From positions 1 through 39,701 of the forward strand of contig CAKZZD010000014.1 of assembly GCA_937886715.1 (NCBI GenBank): a DNA stretch of 39,701 nucleotides. Direction: 5' to 3'. Position numbers and translations under genes: made by a program. Each line of letters opens with the position of its first letter. The stretch's first letter is position 1. Origin of the DNA: an uncultured Bacteroidales bacterium. Lineage in GTDB: Bacteria > Bacteroidota > Bacteroidia > Bacteroidales > P3. The notes below the pieces were generated by a model that was given only the letters and a program-made list of their open reading frames with translations, was not told where the DNA came from and made no database searches. Below are positions 14,644 through 24,010 of the stretch, piece after piece.

Positions 14644-17220
14644 TTATAGTGTGAAACGTAATTCCATCCGGATGAAGCCGCGCTCTTTGGGTGCCATGTG
14701 GTCGATGTAGGTGAGGCGGCGCACATAGTCGATGCGTATGAATTTCAATATGTTCTCGATGCCGACGCTGTATTCCATATAGGGCTCGGTGCCGATGGCG
14801 CGTGTCTGTTCGGGCAGCACGAAGAGGCCGGCGTTGGCGTCGGACGAGGGGTCGTTTTTGGCCGATAGGCGGCCGTAGAGCACGTTGAAGCCCACCACTT
14901 CGCGCAGGCGCAGGCGGTTGATGAGGGGGATGCGGTTGAGGATCCATCCTTTGAGGTGGTAGGTGGCGTTGAGCGCGACGTATTGGTCCATGATGAATTC
15001 CATGGGCTGCATGCTGTTGAACGACGAGGCGGAGAGGAAGAGGCTAGAGTTGCCGTTGGGGATGTACAGGCGCGGGTAGGGCACGCGGTTCCACACCACG
15101 CCGGAGCGCAGTTTGGCGTCGATGTGGCCGAAGGCGCCGAGCCAGAAGCGTTTTTCGGCGGCGAAGTCGGTGCGCTGGTAGAAGAATCCGCCTTCCATCA
15201 GGCCGATGCGGTGGCTGATGCTGATGTTGGGGGCGTCCTTGACGATGTTGAGCAGGTTAGCCCCGCCGGGGCGGCGGCTGTCGTTGGCGCGGTTGGGGGT
15301 GAAGCTGAGTTTGCCCATCCATTCGGCTTCGGCGAAGCGGTCGACGGCCAGGGTGCTGCCGTCGGGCTGTATCTGCATGTAGGTCAGGGTGCCGGCGGGT
15401 TCATACTGGCGGGCGGCAAGCCAGGTGTCGATGTTGATATGGCTCCGCCATTCTTTGCGGCAGCGCAGCACGGCCTGGCCGACATACTGCACCTTGTGGG
15501 GGATGTCGGTGGACATGAGCATGTTGTCGCGGTCGAAGTTGTCGAAGCCTTGTCCGGGCGTTTCCATCTCGTAGGAGGCGGTGAGGCTCAGCTGGCTCAT
15601 GGGGGCCTCGTGCGAGTGGTGCTCCTTGTCGTCGAAGGTGTGGATGAGGGTGGCGTTGAATTTGGCCCTGCGGTCGCGGAAGCCGTAGGCGGCATAGCCT
15701 TCGGCGAAGTTGCGGGGGCTGATGCGGGCGGTGGTCATGCCGCCCAGGCGCAGGCGGAAGCCTTCCTCGTGGTTGTAGCTGGCGATGTTGTAGATGGGGC
15801 CGATGTCGAAATAGCTTTGCTGGCGGCTGCGGTGGGTGGGCACGTAGCCGCTGATGCCTATCTCGGCGGCTTTTTTCATGGCTTGGAATTCGGGCAGGCG
15901 CGCCAGTTCGATCTTGAGGCTGTCGAGGACGGTTTCCTTGGCGGTGAGCTCCATGGGGCGGCGTCGGTTCCACTCGCGTCGGCGCATCTTGTTGGCGCCG
16001 GGCAGGGTGGCGGTGTTGTTGAGCGGCGTGAACAGGCTGTCGGGCAGCAGCTCGGCGGTGGATGAGATGTCGTAGTCGGTGTTGAGCCGCACCTGGTGGG
16101 CGTAGACCTCCTGGAGGCGTTTGTGGATGTACATGCGGCCGTAGGTGTCGCAGCGGTCGGGCAGCAGTTTGCCGTTGTCGGATTCGCAGTAGGTCTGGAT
16201 GATGGTCAGGTCGCGAACGAAGTTGAGGTTCACGTTGGGCGAGACCGTCATGACGTATTTCACAAGGGCGTAGGTGCTGTCGAGGGCCACATAGAGTTGT
16301 CCGGTGAAGCCATAGCTTTCTTTGTTGACCGGCACGAAGGAGAGCTCGATGCACTGGCGGTCGTCCACCCAGGTGGTGTCGGTGATGTAGTATTTGTAGA
16401 ACGAGATGGCCAGCTCTTTCGACAGGGGGCTTACGAAGTGGTTGAGCATCAGTTCGATGTCGCTGTCGTAGATGTCGATGGGGGTGAACATGGCCGAGAG
16501 GTCGGCGTCGATGCCTTCCTGCCCGAGAATCTGGTCCAGCCCTTCCATGCGGTAGGCTGTGGTGAGGGTGCGGCGTTGGCGGGGCCGGCGGCGGTAGCTC
16601 TGCTGCATCATTTTCTCACGCATGGAGATGGTCAGGATGGGGGTGGCGTCGTAGGGGGTCACATCGACATATTTTTCCAGGAAGTTGAGCTTTCTCCACC
16701 ATTTGTTTTTCTCCCAGTCGGGATGGAAATCGTCGAGGGCGAGGGTGAGCTTTTCGTAGACGTCGCGACGGTAGCGGTCGACGCTTTCCAGGCGGTTGAT
16801 GTCTTTGTGTTCGATGACTTTCCTGGCCAGCTCGACGGCTGGGTTGTTGCGGCGGGTGTAGCGCGTCTTGCGGCCGCGGCGGGCTTTCACCTCGACGGCA
16901 CCGAGCAGCTTGGCCTGTGCGGTCATGGTCACTTTGGCCTTGGTCTGCATGCGGCCGCGCTCGAGGGTCATGTCGACGGGCTCGTAGCCCATCATGCGGA
17001 ACAACAGTTTGGTGTGTCCTTCGCGGTTTTCGACGCGGAAGTTGCCCTCCATGTCGGTGGTGGTGCCTATGGTGGTGCCTTCGAACACGATCTGCACGAA
17101 GGGCACCGATTCGCCTGTTTCGGCGTCGACCACCTTGCCGGCGAGTCCGGTGACGGGCTCCTGGGCAGAGGCGAGGGTGCAGAAGAGTGTGGCTATCAGT
17201 AGGGTTAGTATTTTTTTCAT
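14644..17220 (-). CDS. DUF5686 / carboxypeptidase-regulatory-like outer-membrane protein
   Basis: An 858-residue exported protein. The signal peptide is MKKILTLLIATLFCTLASAQ. Residues about 24-105 form a carboxypeptidase-regulatory-like beta-sandwich (LAGKVVDAETGESVPFVQI, then GTTTDMEGNFRVE), the domain found at the N-terminus of TonB-dependent receptors and DUF5686 proteins. The remainder, with the PAVELARKVIEHKD helix and a long C-terminal strand-rich half ending FIRMELRFTL, matches DUF5686, which I take to be an outer-membrane barrel with a periplasmic part. There is no plug domain, so it is not a SusC-like receptor. A longer upstream start would overlap radA and is rejected. It begins one base after the radA stop. 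Confidence 0.85.
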   Translation of the reverse strand: MKKILTLLIATLFCTLASAQEPVTGLAGKVVDAETGESVPFVQIVFEGTTIGTTTDMEGNFRVENREGHTKLLFRMMGYEPVDMTLERGRMQTKAKVTMTAQAKLLGAVEVKARRGRKTRYTRRNNPAVELARKVIEHKDINRLESVDRYRRDVYEKLTLALDDFHPDWEKNKWWRKLNFLEKYVDVTPYDATPILTISMREKMMQQSYRRRPRQRRTLTTAYRMEGLDQILGQEGIDADLSAMFTPIDIYDSDIELMLNHFVSPLSKELAISFYKYYITDTTWVDDRQCIELSFVPVNKESYGFTGQLYVALDSTYALVKYVMTVSPNVNLNFVRDLTIIQTYCESDNGKLLPDRCDTYGRMYIHKRLQEVYAHQVRLNTDYDISSTAELLPDSLFTPLNNTATLPGANKMRRREWNRRRPMELTAKETVLDSLKIELARLPEFQAMKKAAEIGISGYVPTHRSRQQSYFDIGPIYNIASYNHEEGFRLRLGGMTTARISPRNFAEGYAAYGFRDRRAKFNATLIHTFDDKEHHSHEAPMSQLSLTASYEMETPGQGFDNFDRDNMLMSTDIPHKVQYVGQAVLRCRKEWRSHINIDTWLAARQYEPAGTLTYMQIQPDGSTLAVDRFAEAEWMGKLSFTPNRANDSRRPGGANLLNIVKDAPNISISHRIGLMEGGFFYQRTDFAAEKRFWLGAFGHIDAKLRSGVVWNRVPYPRLYIPNGNSSLFLSASSFNSMQPMEFIMDQYVALNATYHLKGWILNRIPLINRLRLREVVGFNVLYGRLSAKNDPSSDANAGLFVLPEQTRAIGTEPYMEYSVGIENILKFIRIDYVRRLTYIDHMAPKERGFIRMELRFTL

Positions 17221-17221
17221 G

Positions 17222-18589
17222 TCAGGCAAACAGGGCGCGGAAGGCCTCTTCGATGACACCGACGGCGACGATGTTGATTTTATAGCGTTTGGTGTCGAGA
17301 CTTTTGACGTTGTATTTTGAGATGAATATGCGTTCGAATCCGAGTCGGTCGGCTTCAGCAATGCGCTGTTCCACACGGCTCACGGGGCGCACCTCGCCGC
17401 TGAGGCCGAGTTCGGCTGCGAAGCAGATTCGTGGCGAGATGGGGATGTCGACATTGCTGGAAAGGATCGAGCAGGCCACGGCGAGGTCGATGGCAGGGTC
17501 GCCGGTGCGGAGTCCGCCCGCAATGTTGAGGAACACGTCTTTGGCGCCGAGCTTGAAGCCGCACCGTTTTTCCAATATGGCCAGCAGCATCGACAGGCGG
17601 CGGTAATCGAAGCCGTTGGCGTTGCGCTGCGGAGTGCCGTAGACGGCGCTGCTGACGAGTGCCTGCACTTCGATGAACATGGGGCGAGCCCCTTCGAGGG
17701 TGGCGGCAACGGCGGCACCGCTAAGGGTCTCGTCGCGCTGCGAGAGCAGAAATTCGCTGGGGTTGGGCACTTCGCGAAGACCTTCCGACATCATCTCAAA
17801 GATGCCGATTTCGGCCGTGCTGCCAAAGCGGTTTTTCAAGGCCCGGAGGATGCGGTAGCCGTAGTTGCGGTCGCCCTCAAACTGCAGCACGGCGTCGACG
17901 ATGTGCTCCATCACCTTCGGCCCCGCCAGAGTGCCGTCTTTGGTGATGTGTCCGATCAGCAGCACCGGCACTCCCGTGGCTTTGGCAAAGTGCTGGAATT
18001 CGGTGGTGCATTGCCGAATTTGGCTTACGCTGCCTGCGGGTGAATCCACGTCGCCGGTGGTGACGGTCTGTATCGAGTCGATGATCAGCAGGTCGGGGTG
18101 GACGGCGTCGATGTGCTCGAAGATGCGCTGGGTGACTGTCTCACTGACAACGTAGCAGTTGGCGCCGCCAATGCCGATACGGTCGGCGCGCATCTTGATT
18201 TGCTGTTCGCTCTCCTCGCCGCTGACGTAGAGCAGTTTGCGGTCGTGGATGGCCAGCGCGGTCTGCAGCAGCAGAGTGCTCTTGCCGATGCCGGGTTCTC
18301 CTCCCAACAGCAGCAGGCTGCCGGGCACGATGCCGCCGCCGAGCACACGGTCAAACTCGGCGCAGTGGGTTGGGATGCGCACCGTCTCGCTGTAGGTCAC
18401 CTCCTGGATGAGCTTCGGCGCCGATTCGGCCGTAGAGCCGTGTTTCGTTGCTGCAGATGCTGGCGACGAGGTTTTGACCACCTCCTCGACGAAGGTGCCG
18501 AATTTGCCGCATTCGGGGCAGCGGCCGAGCCATGAACTGCTTTGGTAGCCGCATCCCTGACAGAAATAGTATGTCTTTGCTTTAGCCAT
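17222..18589 (-). CDS. radA: DNA repair protein RadA
   Basis: RadA is a RecA-like ATPase that promotes branch migration in recombination repair and transformation. The 455 residues contain the N-terminal C4 zinc finger (Cys10, Cys13, Cys24, Cys27), Walker A GGEPGIGKST at 96-105, the diagnostic KNRFG motif at 252-256 and a C-terminal Lon-protease-like domain without the need for a catalytic serine. Length is normal. The first codons overlap the last 8 bases of the ThrE-type exporter upstream. Its presence among envelope genes is probably operon convenience, but with dprA nearby the window carries two proteins that act on transforming DNA. Confidence 0.97.
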   Translation of the reverse strand: MAKAKTYYFCQGCGYQSSSWLGRCPECGKFGTFVEEVVKTSSPASAATKHGSTAESAPKLIQEVTYSETVRIPTHCAEFDRVLGGGIVPGSLLLLGGEPGIGKSTLLLQTALAIHDRKLLYVSGEESEQQIKMRADRIGIGGANCYVVSETVTQRIFEHIDAVHPDLLIIDSIQTVTTGDVDSPAGSVSQIRQCTTEFQHFAKATGVPVLLIGHITKDGTLAGPKVMEHIVDAVLQFEGDRNYGYRILRALKNRFGSTAEIGIFEMMSEGLREVPNPSEFLLSQRDETLSGAAVAATLEGARPMFIEVQALVSSAVYGTPQRNANGFDYRRLSMLLAILEKRCGFKLGAKDVFLNIAGGLRTGDPAIDLAVACSILSSNVDIPISPRICFAAELGLSGEVRPVSRVEQRIAEADRLGFERIFISKYNVKSLDTKRYKINIVAVGVIEEAFRALFA

Positions 18590-19817
18590 GATGTCTGTTC
18601 TTTTTGTGTATCAGCCGGTAGAGGCCGGACGCCAGGATGATGCCGCCGGCGATGGCGATGGTGATCTTGAGGGCCAGAAAGCCTGTGGCAAGGGCTTGCG
18701 GCAGGAGGTTTCCGACAAGGTAGTAGGCTGTCCAGAATATGCCGCCGCCCGGCACTAGGGGTATGATGCCGCAGATGAGGAATACGGTTACGGGGCATTT
18801 GCGCGTTACCGCCAGCAAGTGGCTCACCAGGGCGACGAGCAACGCCGCGATGAAGGCGCCGCCTGCCAGCGACAGCCCGTGGTTGGCGATGCTGATGAGG
18901 TAGTAGACCATCCATCCGGCGGTTCCAGTCAGTCCGCATTCGAGGTAGAACCTGCGGGGGGCACCGAACAGCACCGAGAAGCCCACGGTGCCGGCGAAGG
19001 CCGCGGCCAGTTGGATGTACCACTTTGCGGTGGTTGGATCGGTGGTGGGGGCTCCCAGCTGCATCAGTCCGCCGGTGATCCACCCGTCGATGATGAAGGC
19101 CAGTGCTACACCCAACGCGGAACAGAGAAACACCAGAAAGGCGTCAAGCAGGCGGGTGGCACCTGCGATGTAGTCCTCGTTGGCGAGGTCGCGCATGCCG
19201 TTGGTGAAGGGCACTCCCGGCACCAGCGCGATGATGGTGCCGATGATCATGTTGGGCAGATGTTCGCCGAATCCCACCGCCGAAGAGGCGATGCAGAGCA
19301 GTCCGCCGACCAGGCCTCCCAGCAAGGGGCCGAAGATGCGGCTGAGGTGAGGACTGACAAAGGCCATGAACAGGCCGAGTAGCACCCCGCAAACGAACGT
19401 GGCGATTGCGTCCACGAGGCTGCCGCCGAAGAGTATGCTGAACGATCCCACGCCGAGGGCAATGCCCAGCACAAGTTCCCACCACGGTTTGTCTTTTGAG
19501 AAACGGATGGCTTTGAGGCGGTGGTCGAGCTGGTCGAGCGTGCAGCGGCCTTCTGCCACCTCGCGGCTGAGCTGGTTCACCTCCACGATGCGCGACAATT
19601 GTGTGCCGCGGATGGGGATGAATTCGGCTTTGGCATATTCGTGGCCGGTGGCGATGATGCCGTTGCTGAGCACGAAGAAGTCCCTCTCGCCGACACCGTA
19701 GGCGGTGGCGATGCGGTCCATGGTCTCTTCCACGCGGCTGATCTCAGCCCCGTTTTCGAGCAGTATGTGTCCGGCCTCGGTGGCCAGCTGCATGGCTTTG
19801 TCCTGTTGCGTGTTCAT
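18582..19817 (-). CDS. ThrE-type threonine/serine exporter family membrane protein
   Basis: A 411-residue integral membrane protein. The N-terminal soluble part (GHILLENGAEISRVEETMDR, with FFVLSNGIIAT) is the hallmark of the ThrE domain, PF06738. About ten hydrophobic segments follow, including LVPGVPFTNGMRDL and a second half ending in IIPLVPGGGIFWTAYY. Both halves (ThrE and ThrE_2) are therefore joined in one chain, as in Corynebacterium ThrE, whereas many bacteria split them into two genes. The expected role is export of threonine/serine or related small molecules using the proton gradient; the substrate here is inferred from family only. It starts 4 bases after the U32 gene and overlaps radA by 8. 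Confidence 0.88.
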   Translation of the reverse strand: MNTQQDKAMQLATEAGHILLENGAEISRVEETMDRIATAYGVGERDFFVLSNGIIATGHEYAKAEFIPIRGTQLSRIVEVNQLSREVAEGRCTLDQLDHRLKAIRFSKDKPWWELVLGIALGVGSFSILFGGSLVDAIATFVCGVLLGLFMAFVSPHLSRIFGPLLGGLVGGLLCIASSAVGFGEHLPNMIIGTIIALVPGVPFTNGMRDLANEDYIAGATRLLDAFLVFLCSALGVALAFIIDGWITGGLMQLGAPTTDPTTAKWYIQLAAAFAGTVGFSVLFGAPRRFYLECGLTGTAGWMVYYLISIANHGLSLAGGAFIAALLVALVSHLLAVTRKCPVTVFLICGIIPLVPGGGIFWTAYYLVGNLLPQALATGFLALKITIAIAGGIILASGLYRLIHKKNRHHG

Positions 19818-19821
19818 GTCG

Positions 19822-21069
19822 TCAGAATTCGTCGGTCACCTGGTCCACGCGGTAGAGCTTGTCGCCGCGTCGAAGGGGTTGTGTGGTGGCAAAGCTGAAG
19901 CGGTCGCCCTGTTTCACTTTGGCCACAGGATCGCGGTCGAGCCTTAGTTCGGCGATGGTGGTGCGGTAGACTCCCGTGGTTTCGCCTATCACCATCACGT
20001 CGTCGCCGGGACGGAGCGTTTCTGCCGTCTGCAGCAGGGCTTCTGCCACGCCGATGCGGTTGAAATAGTTCTTGATGAGGCCCAAATAGACTTTGTTCTC
20101 GGTAGCCTGCGAGCCATAGCGTTCGCTCCATTCGCCCATGCGGCGCCCCAGATAGTATCCGTCCCAAAAGCCGCGGTTGAACACTGTGGACAGGCGCCGC
20201 GTCCACTCCTCGATGCGCTGCGGGCTGTAGGTGCCGTCGGCAATGGCCTCGACGGCTTCACGATAGCATTCCGTCACCGTCCGCACATAGTCGGCGCTGC
20301 GTCCGCGGCCTTCTATCTTCAGCACCCTCACGCCGGCTTTGACGATCTTGTCGAGGAATCCGATGGTGCAGAGGTCTTTGGGCGACATGATGTATTCGTT
20401 GTCGATCTCCAGCTCCAGGTCACTCTCCTTGTCTTTGACGATGTATCCCCGGCGGCACAGCTGCAGACAGGCGCCGCGGTTGGCTGAGGAGTTGCAGTTG
20501 TCGAGCGACAGGTAGCACTTGCCGCTGATGCTCATGCAGAGTGCGCCATGGGCGAAAATCTCTATCTGCACCAATTGGCCGCGCGGTCCGCGGATGTCGT
20601 TGTCGGAAATGAAGCGGGTGATTTCGGCCACCTGCTGCAAGGACAGTTCGCGGGCGGTGACGATGACGTCGGCAAAGCAGGCATAGTAGCGCACGGCCTC
20701 TGTGTTGCTGACGTTGCATTGGGTGGAGATGTGCACCTCCAGTCCGATGCTGTTGGCATAGGTGATCACGGCCATGTCGGAAGCGATGATGGCGCTGACG
20801 CCGGCGCTGAGGGCAGCGTCGAGCAGGGTGTGCATTTCGTCGATCTCGTGGTTGTAGATGATTGTGTTCACCGTCAGGTAGGTGCGCACGCCGGCCTGCT
20901 GTGCAATATGGCATATGTGCCCCAGGTCGTTGAGGGTGAAGTTGGCGGCACTGCGTGAGCGCATATTCATTTTGCCCACTCCGAAGTAAACGGCGTTGGC
21001 ACCGCCCTGGATGGCAGCCTGCAGACTTTCGTAGGAGCCTACAGGGCTCATGATCTCAATCTTTTGCAT
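19822..21069 (-). CDS. Peptidase U32 family protein (TrhP/RlhA-type)
   Basis: A 415-residue U32-family protein. The start EIMSPVGSYESLQAAIQGG and the conserved QIEIFAHGALCMSISGKCYLS block (residues 168-188) define the family. Four cysteines at 178, 185, 201 and 205 are placed as in members that bind an iron-sulfur cluster. Despite the peptidase name, characterised relatives hydroxylate RNA: TrhP at tRNA uridine 34 and RlhA at 23S rRNA, using prephenate-linked chemistry. The chain is closer in length to TrhP, so tRNA hydroxylation is the better guess, but I leave the symbol empty. The alpha/beta hydrolase gene ends at the base just before this start codon. Confidence 0.88.
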   Translation of the reverse strand: MQKIEIMSPVGSYESLQAAIQGGANAVYFGVGKMNMRSRSAANFTLNDLGHICHIAQQAGVRTYLTVNTIIYNHEIDEMHTLLDAALSAGVSAIIASDMAVITYANSIGLEVHISTQCNVSNTEAVRYYACFADVIVTARELSLQQVAEITRFISDNDIRGPRGQLVQIEIFAHGALCMSISGKCYLSLDNCNSSANRGACLQLCRRGYIVKDKESDLELEIDNEYIMSPKDLCTIGFLDKIVKAGVRVLKIEGRGRSADYVRTVTECYREAVEAIADGTYSPQRIEEWTRRLSTVFNRGFWDGYYLGRRMGEWSERYGSQATENKVYLGLIKNYFNRIGVAEALLQTAETLRPGDDVMVIGETTGVYRTTIAELRLDRDPVAKVKQGDRFSFATTQPLRRGDKLYRVDQVTDEF

Positions 21070-22002
21070 TTATTTCTTGTAGAGGTCGAATACGTTCATC
21101 TTGGTCCATCGTGTCGGCACCAGTTTGCTGTCGTGCATTGTGGCGTCGAGGGTGGTGTTACGGCCGGTGAGCACCTGGTCGACATAGCCGCAGAACAGGT
21201 CGGCCGATGCGGGCAGGAACGAGGCAACCTCATGGCCTATGCCTTCAAAGCGGATGATCCATGCAGGGTAACCATTCCGTTTGAACTCTTTGAAAATGCG
21301 CGCCGAGCCCGACAGGGTGGGGGAGAACACTTTCGGGAAACGTTTGTAGGCTACAATCTTGTCTTTGGTGCCGTGCATGAACATGGTGGGTGCCGGCGGT
21401 GTGGCATAGTGGAGCTTCGAGGCGCGGCACAGGATGGCGCCCGAGTAGGGCACCACCGCGACAGGGCGCCACCCTTTCGGCAGCGCTGCCGCCTGCGGCA
21501 GGTTGTTGGCACGGCAATAGTCGGTTTCCAGCACCGTAATGGCACCGGCCGAGCTGCCGGTGAGCACGATGCGATCGGGATTGATGCCCAGCTTGTCCGC
21601 ATGCGCCACCACCCATGCCACCGATTCTGAACAGTCTTCGGTGGCTATGTCGATGCAATATTGGAACAGCGCCGTCATCTTCAGCAGGGTGCCGTTTTCG
21701 GCCACCTTCGCGCTGTCGAGAAGCCCCAGGCGATAGTCGATGCTCACCACCGTGAAGCCCCTGTCGGTGAGCTCGCGCGCAATGGATTGCTGCAGCTCGT
21801 TGTCACGCTCGCCGCTGACGAAGCCGCCGCCGAACACGCTGATCACGCATGCCGAGTCGGCCCGCGGTGCCGTGGGGAAGTACACGTCGAGGTACAGCGT
21901 TCGGTCGCCGCGTTGGGCAAACGGGAAGGTCTGTTTGTTCTGCCCTTGGGCCATCATGGCCAGCGTCAGGCATAAGACGGTTGCAAGTGTTTTGTAGTGC
22001 AT
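21070..22002 (-). CDS. Exported alpha/beta hydrolase (esterase-like)
   Basis: A 310-residue protein with signal peptide MHYKTLATVLCLTLAMMAQGQ. The alpha/beta hydrolase elements are an oxyanion loop VFGGGF near residues 56-61, nucleophile elbow GSSAG with Ser151, an acid region in HGTKDKIV and a base in GIGHEV. This resembles carboxylesterase and BD-FAE-type hydrolases; the FGGG in place of HGGG at the oxyanion hole is a small deviation. It is probably periplasmic, and the substrate is unknown. It lies 22 bases after the barrel-like lipoprotein gene and abuts the U32 gene, so it belongs to the same operon. Confidence 0.85.
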   Translation of the reverse strand: MHYKTLATVLCLTLAMMAQGQNKQTFPFAQRGDRTLYLDVYFPTAPRADSACVISVFGGGFVSGERDNELQQSIARELTDRGFTVVSIDYRLGLLDSAKVAENGTLLKMTALFQYCIDIATEDCSESVAWVVAHADKLGINPDRIVLTGSSAGAITVLETDYCRANNLPQAAALPKGWRPVAVVPYSGAILCRASKLHYATPPAPTMFMHGTKDKIVAYKRFPKVFSPTLSGSARIFKEFKRNGYPAWIIRFEGIGHEVASFLPASADLFCGYVDQVLTGRNTTLDATMHDSKLVPTRWTKMNVFDLYKK

Positions 22003-22024
22003 CTGTTCTCGTTTATTTTTTGTC

Positions 22025-22780
22025 CTACAGGTTGAATGTCAGTCCGGTGGATATGGTCAGTATGTCGTTGTACGCGTGTCCGGCGTTCTCGAACAGGTTC
22101 GGCAGGATGGCCAATCCTGCGCGCAGGTTGTATTTCACGCGGTGGGTGCCGATGTTGAATTGCAGCTGCGGCTCAAACAGCATGTCGGGCGTGGCGTAGA
22201 GCTCCTCCCTGTCGGCGATGGGATAGCCCGCCGGGTCGTATTCCGAATATCTGATTTGCGGCAGGAAGCGGCCCACTTTCATGCCGAAGGCAATGCCAAT
22301 GTGGGCGCTGGTCAGGTCGCGCCAGCCCAGGTTCACCTGCACGAAGGGCAGCGTGTAGCGCCCCCTCACGGCATAGGTCGAGCCTCTTGTCGTCGTGCTG
22401 TCGTCCGGAGATTCGCCCCTGAGGGTGCCACCATCGTGCCAGGCGCCGCCGAAGCCTATGCCGGCGTAGCCTTCAAGCACAAAGTTCCTGCCGATGGGGC
22501 GGTACACGCCCGAAGCTATCTGTCCGTAGGCATTGTCGCCGCCATAGTTGGCGTGGCCCTGCACGGCTATCCAGTCGCTCACGCCGTGGCTGGCCGTCAT
22601 GTTGATGCCCACGGCATCGGGCAGGTAGGCTGTCGACAGCGAGCCGCTGACGTCAACGCGCGTCTCGCCGCGATGGTTGATCAGGGGGATGTCGACCGCC
22701 TGCGGGTGATAGACGCTGCATCCCGTGGCCAGCGCCAGCATGGCGCCCATGCCGATGGCAATCAGGAGGTTCCTTTTCAT
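22025..22780 (-). CDS. Barrel-like lipoprotein, unknown function
   Basis: A 251-residue predicted lipoprotein with signal peptide MKRNLLIAIGMGAMLALATGC, a good lipobox with Cys21. The mature chain has regular amphipathic strands (GSLSTAYLPDAVGINMTAS, WIAVQGHANYGG, FVLEGYAGIGFGGAW) and ends DILTISTGLTFNL with a terminal hydrophobic pair, a style typical of small Bacteroidota outer-membrane barrels. A lipid-anchored barrel is unusual but seen in this phylum. I do not recognise the family. It is 12 bases after the DUF4105 gene, whose family may handle lipoprotein N-acylation, so the neighbourhood is suggestive. Confidence 0.8.
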   Translation of the reverse strand: MKRNLLIAIGMGAMLALATGCSVYHPQAVDIPLINHRGETRVDVSGSLSTAYLPDAVGINMTASHGVSDWIAVQGHANYGGDNAYGQIASGVYRPIGRNFVLEGYAGIGFGGAWHDGGTLRGESPDDSTTTRGSTYAVRGRYTLPFVQVNLGWRDLTSAHIGIAFGMKVGRFLPQIRYSEYDPAGYPIADREELYATPDMLFEPQLQFNIGTHRVKYNLRAGLAILPNLFENAGHAYNDILTISTGLTFNL

Positions 22781-22792
22781 AACTCGCGTCTT

Positions 22793-23953
22793 TTATGCTT
22801 TTCGACTTTTATTTTTTCCTTCGCTCCGTCCTGCCCACAGCCTGATCAGCAGCAGCAGTGCTATCGGCAACAGGGCGAATGTGTGGTTGACGCCCGCGAT
22901 GATCATGTAGGCCACCAGCATGCCCGTCTGCAGCCAGAGGGCCCAGCGCGGACTCCGCTCCAGCCGGATGGCTATCAGCAGCAGCAACGGCGACGCCCAC
23001 AGCAGGTTGTAGTTCCACTTGGTGCAGTAATGGTCCGTGCCGAACCACATGAACAGCAGGAACAGTCCGATCAGCCCCGCCACGATATATAGCGTGCGGT
23101 CGAGCCACGCCAGCCTCCATCCGCGGCGTCCGCCCCACACGGTCAACGCGGCCAAGGCGGCCAACGCCAGCGCGAATGCCGCCAGCGGCGGGAAGCTGCG
23201 CTTCAGCGGCGGCCGCATGTCCTGCAGGTGCCGGATGCTGCCGTTCACCACCGGCTGGCGGCTCTCTTTCCGTTCGGCAAGGGCATATTCTTCCATCATC
23301 ACCAGGGGATGAAACATCGCCTCGGCCGCCGTGCAACGGTGGTCGGCCGGCAGGCCCAGCAGGATGTCGATGCCCACGGCCCACCATTCCAGCGTGTCGC
23401 GCATCGCACGGTGCAGGTATTGCCGGTACGTCATCTGTCCCTCCTCGCTGCCGCTGAGGTCGGCGCCGTCGTGCCCCAAGGCCGCCTCCACCATGTCGCG
23501 CACTCGGGTGGCGCAGTTGTCGCGGAAAAAGTCGTAGCGGTAGTAGCGGTATTCTGGCAGGTAGTTCTGCTCCAGCAGCACATACAGGTTGTTCACCTCC
23601 TGCTCGCTCATGTTCAGCGGCTGCTCCCACACCGCCCGCTGCTCGCCCGCATACACATACATGAAGCGGTCGAACTCCGTCCGGCTCAGGCAATAGTCCA
23701 GCCGCCCTTGGGCAAATTTCCAGTAGAAATGCGGCGTGTCGAAATCGAATGTGCCGTAGTTGTACACCATGTCCAGCCCCACCGACGTGTCGGTGATGCG
23801 GATGGCCGAGTGGCCGAAGGTGGTGTAGAAGTCGTTGCCGGCGCCGCAGGTGATCACGCTCGCGCGTGCATGCCCGCTCAGCGGCAGCGTCTGTGCCGGC
23901 AGCTGTAGCGCCGTCGCCAGCGCCAGCACCGCCATGCAGATGATTCTCCTCAT
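22793..23953 (-). CDS. DUF4105 protein, possible lipoprotein N-acyltransferase (Lnb-like)
   Basis: A 386-residue protein with signal peptide MRRIICMAVLALATALQLPAQ, a soluble domain of about 220 residues and four or so C-terminal hydrophobic segments (about 255-275, 290-310, 320-335 and 340-375). The soluble part has His48 in TTFGHSAIRI and Cys147 in DFFRDNCATR. This His-before-Cys order fits a circularly permuted NlpC/P60-like thiol fold, which acts on acyl or peptide groups. I recall that the Bacteroides lipoprotein N-acyltransferase Lnb belongs to DUF4105, but cannot confirm it here. If correct, it finishes the third acyl chain on lipoproteins, consistent with the many lipoproteins nearby. 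It is followed 12 bases later by a lipoprotein gene. Confidence 0.75.
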   Translation of the reverse strand: MRRIICMAVLALATALQLPAQTLPLSGHARASVITCGAGNDFYTTFGHSAIRITDTSVGLDMVYNYGTFDFDTPHFYWKFAQGRLDYCLSRTEFDRFMYVYAGEQRAVWEQPLNMSEQEVNNLYVLLEQNYLPEYRYYRYDFFRDNCATRVRDMVEAALGHDGADLSGSEEGQMTYRQYLHRAMRDTLEWWAVGIDILLGLPADHRCTAAEAMFHPLVMMEEYALAERKESRQPVVNGSIRHLQDMRPPLKRSFPPLAAFALALAALAALTVWGGRRGWRLAWLDRTLYIVAGLIGLFLLFMWFGTDHYCTKWNYNLLWASPLLLLIAIRLERSPRWALWLQTGMLVAYMIIAGVNHTFALLPIALLLLIRLWAGRSEGKNKSRKA

Positions 23954-24010
23954 ATTCTCTTGCCTTTTGGGTTGTATTCTGGTTCTTCTCTGATTTCTTC
24001 AGGCCTGCTC

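Noticed and set aside
14956..17202. Plus-strand open frames opposite the DUF5686 gene
   Set aside because: Antisense shadows with Val/Gly/Asp-rich composition; the minus-strand gene has signal peptide, domain order and tight spacing.
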